From Zizania palustris (lineage: Eukaryota; Streptophyta; Magnoliopsida; Poales; Poaceae), in the NCBI GenBank assembly GCA_019279435.1, contig JAAALK010000080.1, forward strand, positions 31,402,778 to 31,466,777: a DNA stretch of 64,000 nt. Direction: 5' to 3'. A program made the position numbers and the translations under genes. The notes under the pieces are model-generated. The model saw only the letters and a program-made list of their open reading frames with translations. It was not told where the DNA came from and ran no database searches. This document shows, one piece after another, positions 1 through 10,726 of this stretch; the stretch's first letter is position 1, and every line of letters begins with the position of its first letter.

Positions 1-140
1 TCATATTTCACAAACTTCACTCTGACTTGAACTTTTATGAATCCCATCTTGAAGTGAGGACTCCGGAGGAGGCCATCACGGCGGCGGAGCGCGTTGTGGG
101 GACTCCGACACCATAGGAGCAGGCCCAGCGCCTCGCTTCG

Positions 141-1777
141 GTGGGATCTTGGGAGCATTGGAACAGGGTATGGATCACACTTGGCTACGAGGTGTTCCCT
201 GCCCTGCCGGACTGCCCTGAGAGTTCGAAGGCTCGGCCGAAGGTCCCTGCGACCGAGGTCTCTACTCCGGAGGAGGTAGCAGCGGAGCCCACAAGCGCTC
301 TGGCTATCAAGAAGGCAGCGAAGGCTCCGACGACGGCTTCGGCGGCGGAGGCCGACGCGCTCACTCCAGCCACCAAGAAGGCCGCGGAGGCCTTGACGGC
401 AACGACCGATGCGCCAGCCTCGCGGCGAAGGGACTGGGGGGCGCACATCGACCCCCTTTCCTTCGACGAAATCTCTAATGAAGGTAAATCCTTCTAACAT
501 GCTTTTCTTCAATGTGCGGATCTTGACTTGGTCCTTTTTGCAGAAGGGGATGCTGGTGCGAGGCCTACCGTGGCGAAGCCGGTAGATGATGCCGGAGCGA
601 GGTTCACCCCGGCGAAGCCAGCAGAGGCCTCCGGCAGCAGCAGCAGCTCGGAGTCCGACAACTCCTCGTCTGAAGAAGACGGAGGTAGCGGTCGCAGCGA
701 AGGGGACCCTCAAAGCGACGAGGACGTCGAGGTAGTGGAGCTAAGCCCGCCCATGCCGAAGCCTACGCAGGCGGTTGCGGCGGAGGATATCATCCATCCC
801 CTTCGGCCGAAGGGTGTCGTGACGGAGGTGGCGATCAACGGCTTCCGCGAGGCCTGTGCAGCTGTGGAGGCAGGGGACTTGGTGGCTCAACTCAGCCATT
901 CAAACCCCACGAAGCTCTTCATCAATGTGAACTAAGCCCTTGTGCAGGTGAGCGAGGTCCTACACAGCCTTCGAATTATACGCTAGTCTTCGATCAACAC
1001 TTATGATTCCTTGAATTCTTCCGGGCCTTCGCACTGAACGCAGCGGCTTCGACCTCTATGGACAGGCGGATGATGCGCCTGGCAGAGGAGAAGGAGGCCC
1101 TCCGACGCGAAGTCTTCGTGGAAGCCGAGAAGCGAAGGCGGGCCGAAGCTTCAGCCGACGCGGCAAGAGGTGAGGCCGAGACGACGAGGACCGAAGCAAA
1201 GGCGGCGAAGGCTGATGCAGAGGCGGCGAAGGCTGATGCAGAGGCGGCGAAGGCTGAGGCCGTCAAGGCTAAGGAAACCTTGGCGTCAGAGTTGGATCAG
1301 CTCCGCGTGGAGCTCAAGGCAGCGAAGGACGCCGAGGCCCGGCAAGCGAAGGAGAACTGTTCACTCCGCCAACGGGCTCAGAAGCTCGAAGACTTCGTCG
1401 TGGACAACCTTGATGAAGCCACTCAAAGTCTGGCCGAAGTCCTTGAGCAGATAGGGACCGACTGCCGGGCTCTGGACTTCGGTGACCAGGATCCAATTGG
1501 GGATCGCGCCGAGTTCTTGAAGGTAGTAGCTTCGACGGTGGAGCAGTCGCTGAAGGGCTTCACCTTGATTGTCGGCCGAGTCGCGGGCCAAGGAGTGTTG
1601 CAGATGCTTCATGATGCGGGGTGCAACCACCTCGAGGCAGCAACTTCCGCGACCCCGGTGGCCTTCGGGGGCCAACACTTGGTGACGCCTCCGACAGACG
1701 TCCGTGGAGCCTGGCGGCGGCTGCAGGAGCCTTGGAAGGAACAAGGCTGCGAAGCAGTCCTCGACCTTCAAAGGGCC
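141..1777 (+). pseudogene. Antisense coiled-coil gene of element E, exons 1-3 (broken)
   Basis: Three open segments join with good splice sites. The first ends at 483 (AAG|GTAAAT) and joins in phase to 544 after TTTTTGCAG; that intron is only 60 bp. The second, rich in Ser, Glu and Asp, runs to a CAG|GTGAGC donor at about 946 but now has an in-frame TAA at 933-935. The third is open from about 1046 and encodes a Glu/Ala/Arg coiled coil with three copies of a seven-residue AAKADAE-type repeat (about 1202-1260). It is cut at 1777 by element A, and the reading frame resumes at 14037. The true start may lie left of 141. Proteins like this occur widely in grass genomes as gypsy-type transposon proteins; no enzymatic domain is visible. 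The ORF is antisense to the LTR of E. Confidence 0.6.
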
Positions 1778-1988
1778 TGTCGCGCCCCGATTTAATAAAT
1801 CAGGACTTTATTGAAATTCCATAGAAAATCAATAAAACAAGACGTTCATCATGCGACCACGTACAATACGGGCAATCATTCACGGTTCGTAGACCGCATT
1901 AATACAAAAGTGAATAAAGATGAAGAGAAACTAATAAAGCAAGGGTCCTAGATGAACGCCTCCTTCCAGTCTCGCCTTGACTGGGTCG

Positions 1989-3165
1989 CTACTCCAGACC
2001 TTCATCCTCCTCGTAGTAGACGGGCTCTGAGGTTGTAAGTCAACGGGGTGAGTACAGATGTACTCAGCAAGCCACCGAATGCAAGTATAATGCAAGGTAA
2101 TAACAAGGGAGATAGTGGCTAATTTAGCGGAAGCAGCATAATTGTAAAGCTTTAAATGTGAGCAAATTAATTAGTACGGAAAAGTAAACATGTGTGTGTG
2201 CATCATCATCCTCTAACTCGAGGGGTACAGTCAGCCCCACCTCGCTCCACAGTCCTTACGTGCCATGAATAACTCGAACATTCAAACAATTGTAAACTAA
2301 CTGCGAGTAGTCACACAACCCGCCCTTGACCGTGGGCTCGGCTTTTCGAAAAGATTGGATTACTCTGATCAGAGATGTACCACTATACCCACAAGGCACG
2401 CACCCATCACCTACACCGAAGTGTAACGAGATGACCCATCACACGGGAACTCGTGCCAAAACCTTCCATATAGTCCTCCCCGACTCAATAGCACCCTCTT
2501 ATGGGTTTCATATGGTGTCCCGACGCATCGGAGCCCCACCATACCCCCCCTTGAGCCTCGTCGGTACAAGTCGCCCGCAGGCTAGCCCCTTGCCCCCTCC
2601 TCTATGGTGCATCGAGCCGGAGTATTCCATACTTCCAGTTAGGACTTACCCATTAGACTTGTGGTTGGTACGGAAGTGCTTTGCAACAGATCCCGCAGAC
2701 CGGTCCTTATAGTGCCCCGGGTGCGACAAACCAGTGCCCGAGCTTGCACCCGGAACCCACTATACTTATAACCTAGCCAACTCCAACAGAGTCCAGAGAC
2801 GAGAATAACAGGGAAATTCATATACAGAATCCAGCTATCTACGACTCGTTCTTTTTAACCTATAGCAGTTGTGCCGGTACATTGGGCACTAGCTAATATA
2901 TTTATAGTAGAGTGACAAGGAGTTAAGGCTCAATAAGCATGGCTTGGGTTTGCACACAAGGACGGGGATCTAATAAATATAAGTGTAAGGCTTGAATATT
3001 TGACTAATGTAATATTAACCTATGAGTTATAGCGATAAGTTATTAAAACATGGGCTCAATTATGATCAACTGTTTCCACAGAGATGGTCGATGACTTGCC
3101 TTGATCAGCAAATGGGGATGGAGGAACCTCGGGGTAGAACTCCTGCTCCTCGACGAACTCGTAGT
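1989..3165 (-). other. Putative two-exon acidic small ORF inside 3' LTR of element A
   Basis: Read on the minus strand, a 66-nt exon-like block (3165 to 3100) encodes an acidic, Tyr/Phe-rich peptide containing PEVPPSPFA. It ends at a GC-type donor AAG|GCAAGT (3099-3094). An acceptor CTCAG ends at 2027, and a second block (2026 to 1989) continues in phase with PVYYEEDEGLE and a TAG stop. The 1073-bp span between would be a GC-AG intron. The same arrangement is kept in element B. The upstream exon is not resolved, and splicing is inferred. Confidence 0.45.
2717..2753 (-). other. Conserved hairpin in LTR leader of element A
   Basis: CCGGGTGC (2717-2724) and GCACCCGG (2746-2753) form a perfect 8-bp stem with a 21-nt loop. 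The same stem occurs in element B at 44878-44914, within an LTR segment that is otherwise only partly conserved. It lies downstream of the TATA box, so it would be in RNA. Confidence 0.5.
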
Positions 3166-4306
3166 CTTCTTGATACGGAAAATAAACAATACATTCAATA
3201 AACAGATAAAATTCACCAAATATTAAACATACCTATTTGTAGGTTTTATTATGTGGAGTAATATTTTAATATTCTGGGTTTTGTACAAAACAGTAAAGTT
3301 TAATATTTTAGGATTTTTCCCCATTTATTTTCTGTATTATAAATTTTAACCCTAAGGGATTTTTATTCATTTATTTAGTAATAATATTTTGGGTAACAGA
3401 AACATACTGTTTTTATTGCATTAATGTGTAGAGAATATTATTCTGGTTTTAACAAAATTTGAATGGTGAAATTTGGAGTTAAAATGAGCAAGATATGAAT
3501 TTTCAAAGTTTAAACAATTTTCTGGATTTTATTTTAAACAGAAAAACAGTCCTTGGTCCACGGTGAACCAGGCTCACCGTGAACCCGTGACTATGCGTGT
3601 GGACCGATCGGATCTGGACCGTTGGATCTGGATCCAGCGGCCAGATGCGAGGCGGGGGTTTTAAATGAGTTTGAACGGCCCAGATTAAAACGTGGCGAAG
3701 GGGTATACGTGGACGCACAGGATGGAGTCACGTTTTTAAGTTAAATCCGACGGCTGAGATCGCGTGGTACCGCTTAGAACGGATCCGAGGGCCTGGATTA
3801 GATCCCGAAGGGATTTAATCCTAGCCCTGCGATCTGGATCGGACGGCCAGGGACTCGTCCGGCACGGCACGAGCTAAAGGGGTGATTACCCCCTTCGTTC
3901 TCGGCTCCGGCGGTCCAACGGCGAAGGATTCCGGCGACGGCGTGGCTTGGATGACCATGCTAAGGCCAAAAATGGAACCAGTGATGAGAGGGGAACTTGG
4001 TCGTACCGGCGGTGGCGGTGACGGCGAGCGGACGGCGACCGGCGTCGAAGAGGGGCGGAGGAACCGTTTGGGTTCGTCGGCGGCGAGGCGATTCGGCGGT
4101 CCTCTCGACCAACGGAGTCATGGCCGAGGACGGGCGGGCTCCGGCGGTCACGACGGTGGCGACGACGTGGACGGAGGAGGTCCGAGGCGACGGTGAGAGC
4201 TCGCCGGAGTCGAAACAGAGGAGAAACCCAAAAACGGGGTGGCGGCGCTCTGGATCGCACAGGGTTGGGCTTTAGGGGTGTGGGCGGAGTGCGGAGGCCA
4301 GAGGGG

Positions 4307-4316
4307 TTTATAAAGG
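4307..4316 (-). promoter_or_regulatory. TATA box in LTR of element A
   Basis: CTTTATAAACC on the minus strand, followed downstream by a GC-rich leader with CT-rich stretches. The same sequence recurs in the 5' LTR near 13255-13265. It is the likely core promoter of A. Confidence 0.5.
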
Positions 4317-5085
4317 GGTCACCGGCGGCGAGGATGGAAGGTTTTACCGAGGAAACCCGAGGTGGTTACCTAAGTTTTCCGGCGAGGCTTCCAAAGGCTC
4401 GGGCTAGCTTCCTTAAGCGCGAAAACGCGTCGGCCGTAGATGGAAGGGGAGCGGTGGCGACCAGGGAAGGTGATCGGAGGGGATCCAAGGCGATCCGGTG
4501 GCCGGCGGCGAGAAGACAGAAGGATATCACCGGGGAAGGAAGGGGAGCGATCCCCTTCCATCGGAGACGAAGGTCCTGACAGGTGGGCTCCACCTGTCAG
4601 TGAGCGAACGGAAAAGGAAAGGGCAGACAGGCGGGGCCGGGCGGTCAGAGGGCGCAAGGTGGCTGACGCGTGGGGCCAGGCGGGGCGCGGGCGGGAGGAG
4701 AGAGGGGAGGCGAGCGCCGACAGGCGGGTCCCGCTCGTCAGTGAGAGGGCGGTGATGGGCTGGGCCAAAAAGGCCGTTGGAGGGAGTTTCAGGGTTTCGG
4801 CCCGTTTAGGATTTAAAATTGATTTCTGATTTTAAATAATTCCAGAAAATCAAATATTTGATTAAGGGTTGAATCACTGTGGATAAAAATTTGTAAAAAT
4901 TCCTAAAATTACCTCTTGATCTCTAGTTTATCTCATAAAATTTTCAAGTCCATATTTGGAGTATTTCTCCCTGTTTGGTTTTATTTAGGCTCTTTTGTGA
5001 TTTCTCCTTTACTAATAAATTCAAAAATGTTTAAAATAATATTTTCTTTCATTTTATTCCTTTTTAAATTCTGGGGTGTTACAAT

Positions 5086-5098
5086 CCTATCCCCCTTA
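5086..5098 (-). other. Polypurine tract of element A
   Basis: TAAGGGGGATAGG on the minus strand, two bases from the 3' LTR start. It is identical to the tract of element B (51439-51451). It would prime plus-strand DNA synthesis. Confidence 0.8.
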
Positions 5099-5125
5099 CA
5101 GAGAATCTCGTCCTCGAGATTCGGC

Positions 5126-8100
5126 TCAATCCTCGAATAGTTCAGGATGCTGCGCCTTGAGTTCATCTTCCTTTTCCCAAGTAGCTTCTTCTACCGGGTG
5201 ATTGCTCCACTGCACCTTGCAGAAGCGGATTACTCGACTCCTGGTGGTTCTTTCTTTGACTTCCAATATCTTGACCGGCTTTTCCACATAGGTCAGATCT
5301 TCTTGGACATCCAACTGCTGAAGGTCCACTTGTTCTGTGGGGACGCGGAGACACTTCTTGAGTTGAGATACGTGGAATACATCATGTACTCCGGCCAACG
5401 AGGGTGGTAGTTCCAACTGATAAGCTACTTCGCCTTGGCGTCGGATAATGGGGAATGGTCCAACATATCGAGGGGCCAACTTTCCTCTCATGTTAAACCG
5501 TTGAGTACCACGGAGAGGTGTAACCCGAAGGTAGACATGCTCTCCTTCTTCAAAGCTAAGTCTCGGCGGCGATTGTCTGCGTAGCTCTTCTGTCGCGATT
5601 GGGCTGTCTTGAGTCGGTCTCTGATGATCCGTACCTTCTCTTCAGCTTCACGAAGAATGTCGGTTCCGAATACTTGGGATTCACCAGTTTGGTCCCAAAG
5701 TAGAGGCGTTCTGCACTTACGTCCATATAGTGCTTCAAAAGGAGACATCTGAAGGCTGGCTTGATAGCTGTTGTTGTATGAAAACTCAGCATACGGCAAG
5801 CTCTTGTCCCAAGTGGCTCCAAAATCCAAAACACATGCTCGAAGCATATCCTCTAGTATCTGATTTACCCTCTCCGTTTGTCCATCTGTCTGAGGGTGGT
5901 AGGCGGTACTGAAATTCAATCTCGTGCCCATCTCCTCTTGGAGGTTCTTCCAGAAACGAGAGGTAAACTGACTTCCTCGGTCAGACACTATCTTCTTGGG
6001 CACTCCATGAAGACATACTATCCGGGCCATATATAGCTCTGCAAGCTTAGGGCCACTGAAGGTCGTCTTGACGGCTATGAAATGAGCTACTTTCGTAAGC
6101 CGATCGATGATCACCCAAATAGAATCATACCCAAGTTGGGTTTTTGGTAATCCGGTGATGAAATCCATACCGATCTCTTCCCACTTCCATTCCGGCACTT
6201 TAAGTGGCTGTAACAATCCTGCAGGTCTCTGATGTTCAGCTTTTACTCTTCTGCAGGTGTCACATTCGGCGACAAACTGGGCAATCTCTCTTTTCATGCT
6301 AACCCACCAATAACGTTCCTTCAGATCTTGGTACATCTTGGTACTGCCGGGATGAATGGAGTACAATGTCTCATGGGCTTCTCTTAGGATAAGAGTCTTT
6401 ATTTCAGGTTTATCCGGCACACATATCCGAGTTCCAAACCATATGGTGCCACTCTCGTCCTCTGAAAATCCAGGGGCTTTTCCTTGTCTCATGTTCTTCT
6501 TAATGGTAGCTATATCTGGGTCCTCTAACTGAGCTTCACGGATCTGCTCAAACAAGACAGGTTGGGTCTCCAAGGTGGCTAGGTATGCTCTTGTGGTTAA
6601 TCCAAGATTTAATTTTTCCATCTCCCTACATAACAGGGGTGCGTGTTCTTGAATCATCATGGCGGTGCAATATCCCTTGCGACTTAATGCATCAGCTACC
6701 ACATTTGCTTTTCCGGGGTGGTAGTGAATACCCAAGTCATAGTCCTTGATTAGTTCCAACCATCGTCTTTGCCTCAGATTGAGGTCGGGCTGTGTGAAGA
6801 TGTACTTCAGACTCTTGTGATCCGTAAAGATCTCACAACGATTTCCAACCAAATAGTGCCTCCAAATCTTAAGGGCGTGCACTACGGCGGCTAATTCCAA
6901 ATCATGGGTCGGATAATTCAACTCATGAGGTCTCAACTGACGGGAGGCATAAGAGATAACTTTTCCATCTTGCATAAGAACACATCCCAATCCTTGGCGA
7001 GATGCGTCGCAATAGACATGGAAGTCTTTGCGGATATCCGGTAGGGTCAGTATAGGTGCAGACACCAAACGGGTCTTAAGAGTGCGGAAACTTTCCTCGC
7101 ATTCAGGAGTCCATTCAAACTTCTCTCCTTTCTGCAACAACTTGGTCATTGGCTTGGCTATCTTAGAAAAATTCTCGATAAATCTTCGGTAATATCCGGC
7201 CAAACCCAGAAAACTTCGTATCTCAGATACGTTCGTGGGTGGCAACCAATCCGTAACTGCTTCTACGGTAGCAGGGTCTACTGCGATTCCTTGCGCAGAG
7301 ATGATGTGTCCAAGGAACTTTACTTCCGTCGTCCAAAACTTGCATTTGCTGTACTTGACATACAGTTGGTGTTCCCTTAACTTTCCTAAGGTTAACCGGA
7401 AGTGAGTCTCGTGCTCTTTCTGGTCCTTGGAATAAATGAGGATGTCGTCTATGAAGACCACGATGAACTTGTCCAAATATTCCATGAATACCTTATTCAT
7501 CATATTCATGAAGAATGCAGGGGCGTTGGTCAATCCAAAGGACATAACCGTACACTCATATAATCCATAACGGGTAGTGAAGGCAGTCTTGGGTATGTCC
7601 TCCTCTCGGATCTTTAACTGATGATACCCAGAACGCAAGTCGATCTTTGAGAATACTGTAGCTCCTTTGAGCTGATCGAAGAGATCATCGATCCGAGGCA
7701 ATGGGTACTTATTCTTGATTGTTACCTCATTCAAAGCACGGTAATCCACACACATACGCTTTGCCTTGTCTTCCTTCTTCTCGACAAAGATGACGGGAGC
7801 ACCCCATGGCGATGTGCTGGGTCTGATGTAGCCTTTCTTCTCGAGATCCTCCAACTGCTGCTTCATCTCAGCTAATTCATTGGCGGCCATTTGGTATGGT
7901 CGCTTATAAATAGGAGTGGTTCCGGGCACCAAGTCAATCCTGAACTCGATGTCCCTCTTAGGTGGCATCCCTGGTAGATCCTCTGGGAATACGTCCGAGT
8001 ACTCACTGACTACTGGTATCTCCTCCAAGGTAATCTGATGTAGTCTTGTCCTTCCGGCCTTCATGCTGGGCATCTGGAATGTGACTATAGTCCCTTCTTC

Positions 8101-9600
8101 ATTAGTCACAGTCACTTTTCTCTGGGCACATTCTATTACACCTTGGTGTTTATTTAGCCAATCCATCCCTAGAATGAGGTCCAAACCTTGACATTCTATT
8201 AGAATGGGGTCGGCCCAAAATATCGTGCCTTGGATATCTACCCATACCCTTGGACTAAAGGAACAAGCGAGGGTTTGCTTGCCCGGGGTGGCTATCAACA
8301 CTGGCCTGGGTAGTTCACTTATGTCCAGGGCATTATTTTCCACAAAAGCAGTTGATATAAAGGAGTGGGTAGCTCCGGTGTCAAATAATACCACTGCAAG
8401 CGATGAATGAACCATAAACTTACCCATGACAATTTCTGGTGCAGCCTGGGCTTCCTCGGCGGAGACGTGGTTCACTTTGGTGCGGACGGCGGGGTTGGAG
8501 GTGACGCCTTGAGCTCTCTTGGGATGAGGGCACTGGTGGGAGTAGTGTCCCTCCTGGCGGCAGTTGAAGCACACCACAGGCTTGCCATGCCTGTCTCTCA
8601 AAACCTCCGGCTTCTTGGCCGGGGCAGCTGGGGCGGTCGGTGCGGCTGGAGCGGAACGAGGTTGGCTGGCTCCGGCATTAGCAGCTGGTGGCGCCGGGCG
8701 ATACACTGGCCGGGGGTGGTACTGTGGTGCTGGTGGGGGTGGAGCAAAACGGGGTCTCTGGGCCATACCCTGGTTTTGCCTGAAGGCAATCATGCGCTTT
8801 TTCTTCAGGTCGACCTTGTTCTGCTGGGTCTCCTGCATGATCGCCTTGTTCACCAACTTCTGGAAGTTGGTGAAGTCTCCAGAGATGAGTTGCAGAGACA
8901 ACTCATCCTTCAGTCCCCGAAGGAACTTAGCTTGCCTGGCCGCATCAGTACGGACCTCCTCAGGTGCGTACCTGGCCAACCTGTTGAACTCATGTAGATA
9001 CTCTATGACAGACCTACTTCCTTGCTGCAGGTCTCTGAACTCTTGTTGTTTTTGGGCAATGATGCCGTCGGGGATGTGGGCGGCACGAAAGGCGGCCGAG
9101 AACTCTGCCCAAGTAGGGGCGTGGCCCTCGGGTAGAGTCTCGCGGTGATTGTCCCACCACTCGGCGGCGAGACCATGAAGCTGGTGGGTGGCGAAGGCCA
9201 CCCTCTCCTGCTCGGTGCAGGTCAGGAGGTCGAGCTTCTTCTCGATGGCTCGCAACCAATCCCCAGCCTCCATGGGGTTGGTGGTGCTCGAGAAGGTCGG
9301 TGGGCGGACTCGGAGGAACTCCGAGAGCTGCGACGCGGGAGCGGGAGCTGGTGTGGCAGGTCGGGGCAGCTCGGGCTGTTGGTGGAGGCGGAAAAGATGC
9401 GCCTGCTGCTCTTGCATCTGCTGCTGCTGCTGCATCTGGTGCAGAAGGGCTGAAACCAGCTGGTTCTGGGTAGCCATCATCTCAGCTAGGGTGGGATGAT
9501 TGGCAACCGGGGCCTGCCTTTGCCCGGTGGCTCCCTATTGTGGCAGGTTGCCACTATCTCCTCCGTTCTGAGGAGCGTCTGAACCCTGGGTGTTGGTCAT
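5126..9600 (-). pseudogene. gag-pol of element A, disrupted by one stop and one frameshift
   Basis: On the minus strand the frame starts at ATG 9600-9598, the position that aligns with the start in element B. A TAG at 9537-9535 interrupts it early, and a long open stretch of 1330 codons follows (9480-5488). Domains in order are: gag, CCHC zinc knuckle (CFNCRQEGHYSHQC), aspartic protease (LFDTGATHSF), reverse transcriptase (FIDDIL), RNase H (YCDASRQG), and integrase with HHCC zinc finger and DDE core. Near 5551-5555 one base is missing from a short A run (plus strand) compared with B, and the integrase tail continues in another frame (5491-5126), ending in a chromodomain-like segment. The product would be the capsid and replication polyprotein. 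The open length between breaks shows the decay is recent. Confidence 0.93.
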
Positions 9601-9773
9601 CCTGGAGTTTTCAAAGTATACACATTTATTTTAGTGAACTTCTTCATATTTTATTTCAAAAGGGTATCGTTCTTGCGGTTACATTTATTTATTCTTTCAT
9701 TCATGCCTTATGTTTTGACATGAATGCTAATACAAGCAAGCAATAAAAATAACAATCAATCGTAAAACTACGT

Positions 9774-10586
9774 CTATGGCAGCTCGGGGGACGGCTCGAT
9801 CTCGGGCTCGTGGGAGACGGTCGGGGTCGAGGAGCTGGATGGTCCGGCGGGTGGTGCGCTGCGGGAGATCCTCTTGGGCCTCACAGTGGGAGTCTGAAGG
9901 GGTTTCTTCCTGCGAGGCGGAAGAGGTGCGATCTCCTCTATGTCCTTCTTCAACTCTCTGAGCTGCTGACGGAGCTGGGCGTGGACCATGGCGCCCTGGC
10001 GTAGGAGCTCGTTCTGACGCCTCAACTCCTCCACCTCCAGGGTCAACAGAGGGTTCTGCTCAAGCTGTCGACGGAGCTCGGCATTCTCACGGGTCAGGTT
10101 CTCCGAAGTGTGGCGGTAGAAGTCGATGGTGTCGTGCTGGCTGTCTGCGTCGAGGACGGCCTCTGTGTGGAGGTTGTCCATGGCCTCCAAGAGTCTCATC
10201 GTGCGGGTGATGGCGGAGCTGCTATGTGTGAGGGGACTGATGTAGATGCTGCGGTGACTCCTGGGTGTGCGCATGGGCATGAAGCGGTAGACGGTGTCGC
10301 GGAGGTGGCAGTCATATACCAGTCGAAGCTCGGCGAGGGACTGAAGAGCGGCTCGCTGGCTAGCCACCACGAATGAAGGTCCTCCAACTCCATGGGTGTA
10401 GAAGGGCGGCTGCGTGGAAGAGGGGCGGATCACAACCGTGACCTCGCAGTAGCTCTCGTTCGCATCGGGAAAGATCCCGTGGAACGCAGGCTCATGGGGA
10501 AACCCCAAAAAGTCGACGAGCACGCGAAGCTCGCGGATGAATCCGGCCTCATCACGAAGAGTCTCGCTCATGGTGTGAACCGGCAT
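9774..10586 (-). CDS. ORF0 protein of element A
   Basis: An intact 270-codon frame lies between the 5' LTR and gag-pol, on the same strand. Its N-terminal 110 residues are mixed alpha/beta in pattern: a helix-like IRELRVLVDFLGF, strands around EVTVVI, GVGGPSF, then SQRAALQSLAELR. A coiled coil (about residues 150-220) and a basic, Pro/Ser-rich tail with RRKKPLQ follow. Element B has a 260-residue homologue at the same place. The N-terminal pattern resembles a double-stranded-RNA-binding fold, which is inference only. An extra ORF upstream of gag is known for rice RIRE3 and RIRE8; its role is not established to my knowledge. Confidence 0.75.
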   Translation of the reverse strand: MPVHTMSETLRDEAGFIRELRVLVDFLGFPHEPAFHGIFPDANESYCEVTVVIRPSSTQPPFYTHGVGGPSFVVASQRAALQSLAELRLVYDCHLRDTVYRFMPMRTPRSHRSIYISPLTHSSSAITRTMRLLEAMDNLHTEAVLDADSQHDTIDFYRHTSENLTRENAELRRQLEQNPLLTLEVEELRRQNELLRQGAMVHAQLRQQLRELKKDIEEIAPLPPRRKKPLQTPTVRPKRISRSAPPAGPSSSSTPTVSHEPEIEPSPELP

Positions 10587-10707
10587 CTACAAAAGAGAGA
10601 AAATTTTTGTGAAAACCTCGGAAGATGAGAGGATAAGTAATCTTTTGTAAAATATAGTGAATATATATAAGTCCTAAGGTCAGGTCTGTTTGGCTTCCTA
10701 CAGTCAA

Positions 10708-10723
10708 GTCGGCTCTGATACCA
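10708..10723 (-). other. Primer-binding site of element A
   Basis: TGGTATCAGAGCCGAC on the minus strand, three bases from the LTR. Its first 13 bases match the usual complement of the plant initiator tRNA-Met 3' end. The same sequence lies at 45841-45856 in element B. Confidence 0.85.
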
Positions 10724-10726
10724 TCT

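Larger units (their letters stand above)
1778..5083 (-). repeat. 3' LTR of element A
   Basis: This 3306-bp LTR starts TGTCGCGCCCCG and ends GGGGTGTTACA on the plus strand, so on the minus strand it reads TGTAACACC...CGCGACA. A minus-strand TATA (CTTTATAAACC, about 4307-4316) leaves a U3 of about 0.8 kb and a long R/U5 of about 2.5 kb. GC-rich and AT-rich blocks alternate. Open frames such as 2326-2712, 3886-4260 and 4370-4768 lie within it and are not considered genes. The region does hold a conserved two-exon small reading frame (1989-3165). Confidence 0.92.

Noticed and set aside
2326..2712. 128-codon plus-strand frame present identically in both LTRs of A (also 11275-11661)
   Set aside because: Identity only reflects the LTR duplication. 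It runs antisense to the element, and the related segment of B does not keep the frame.
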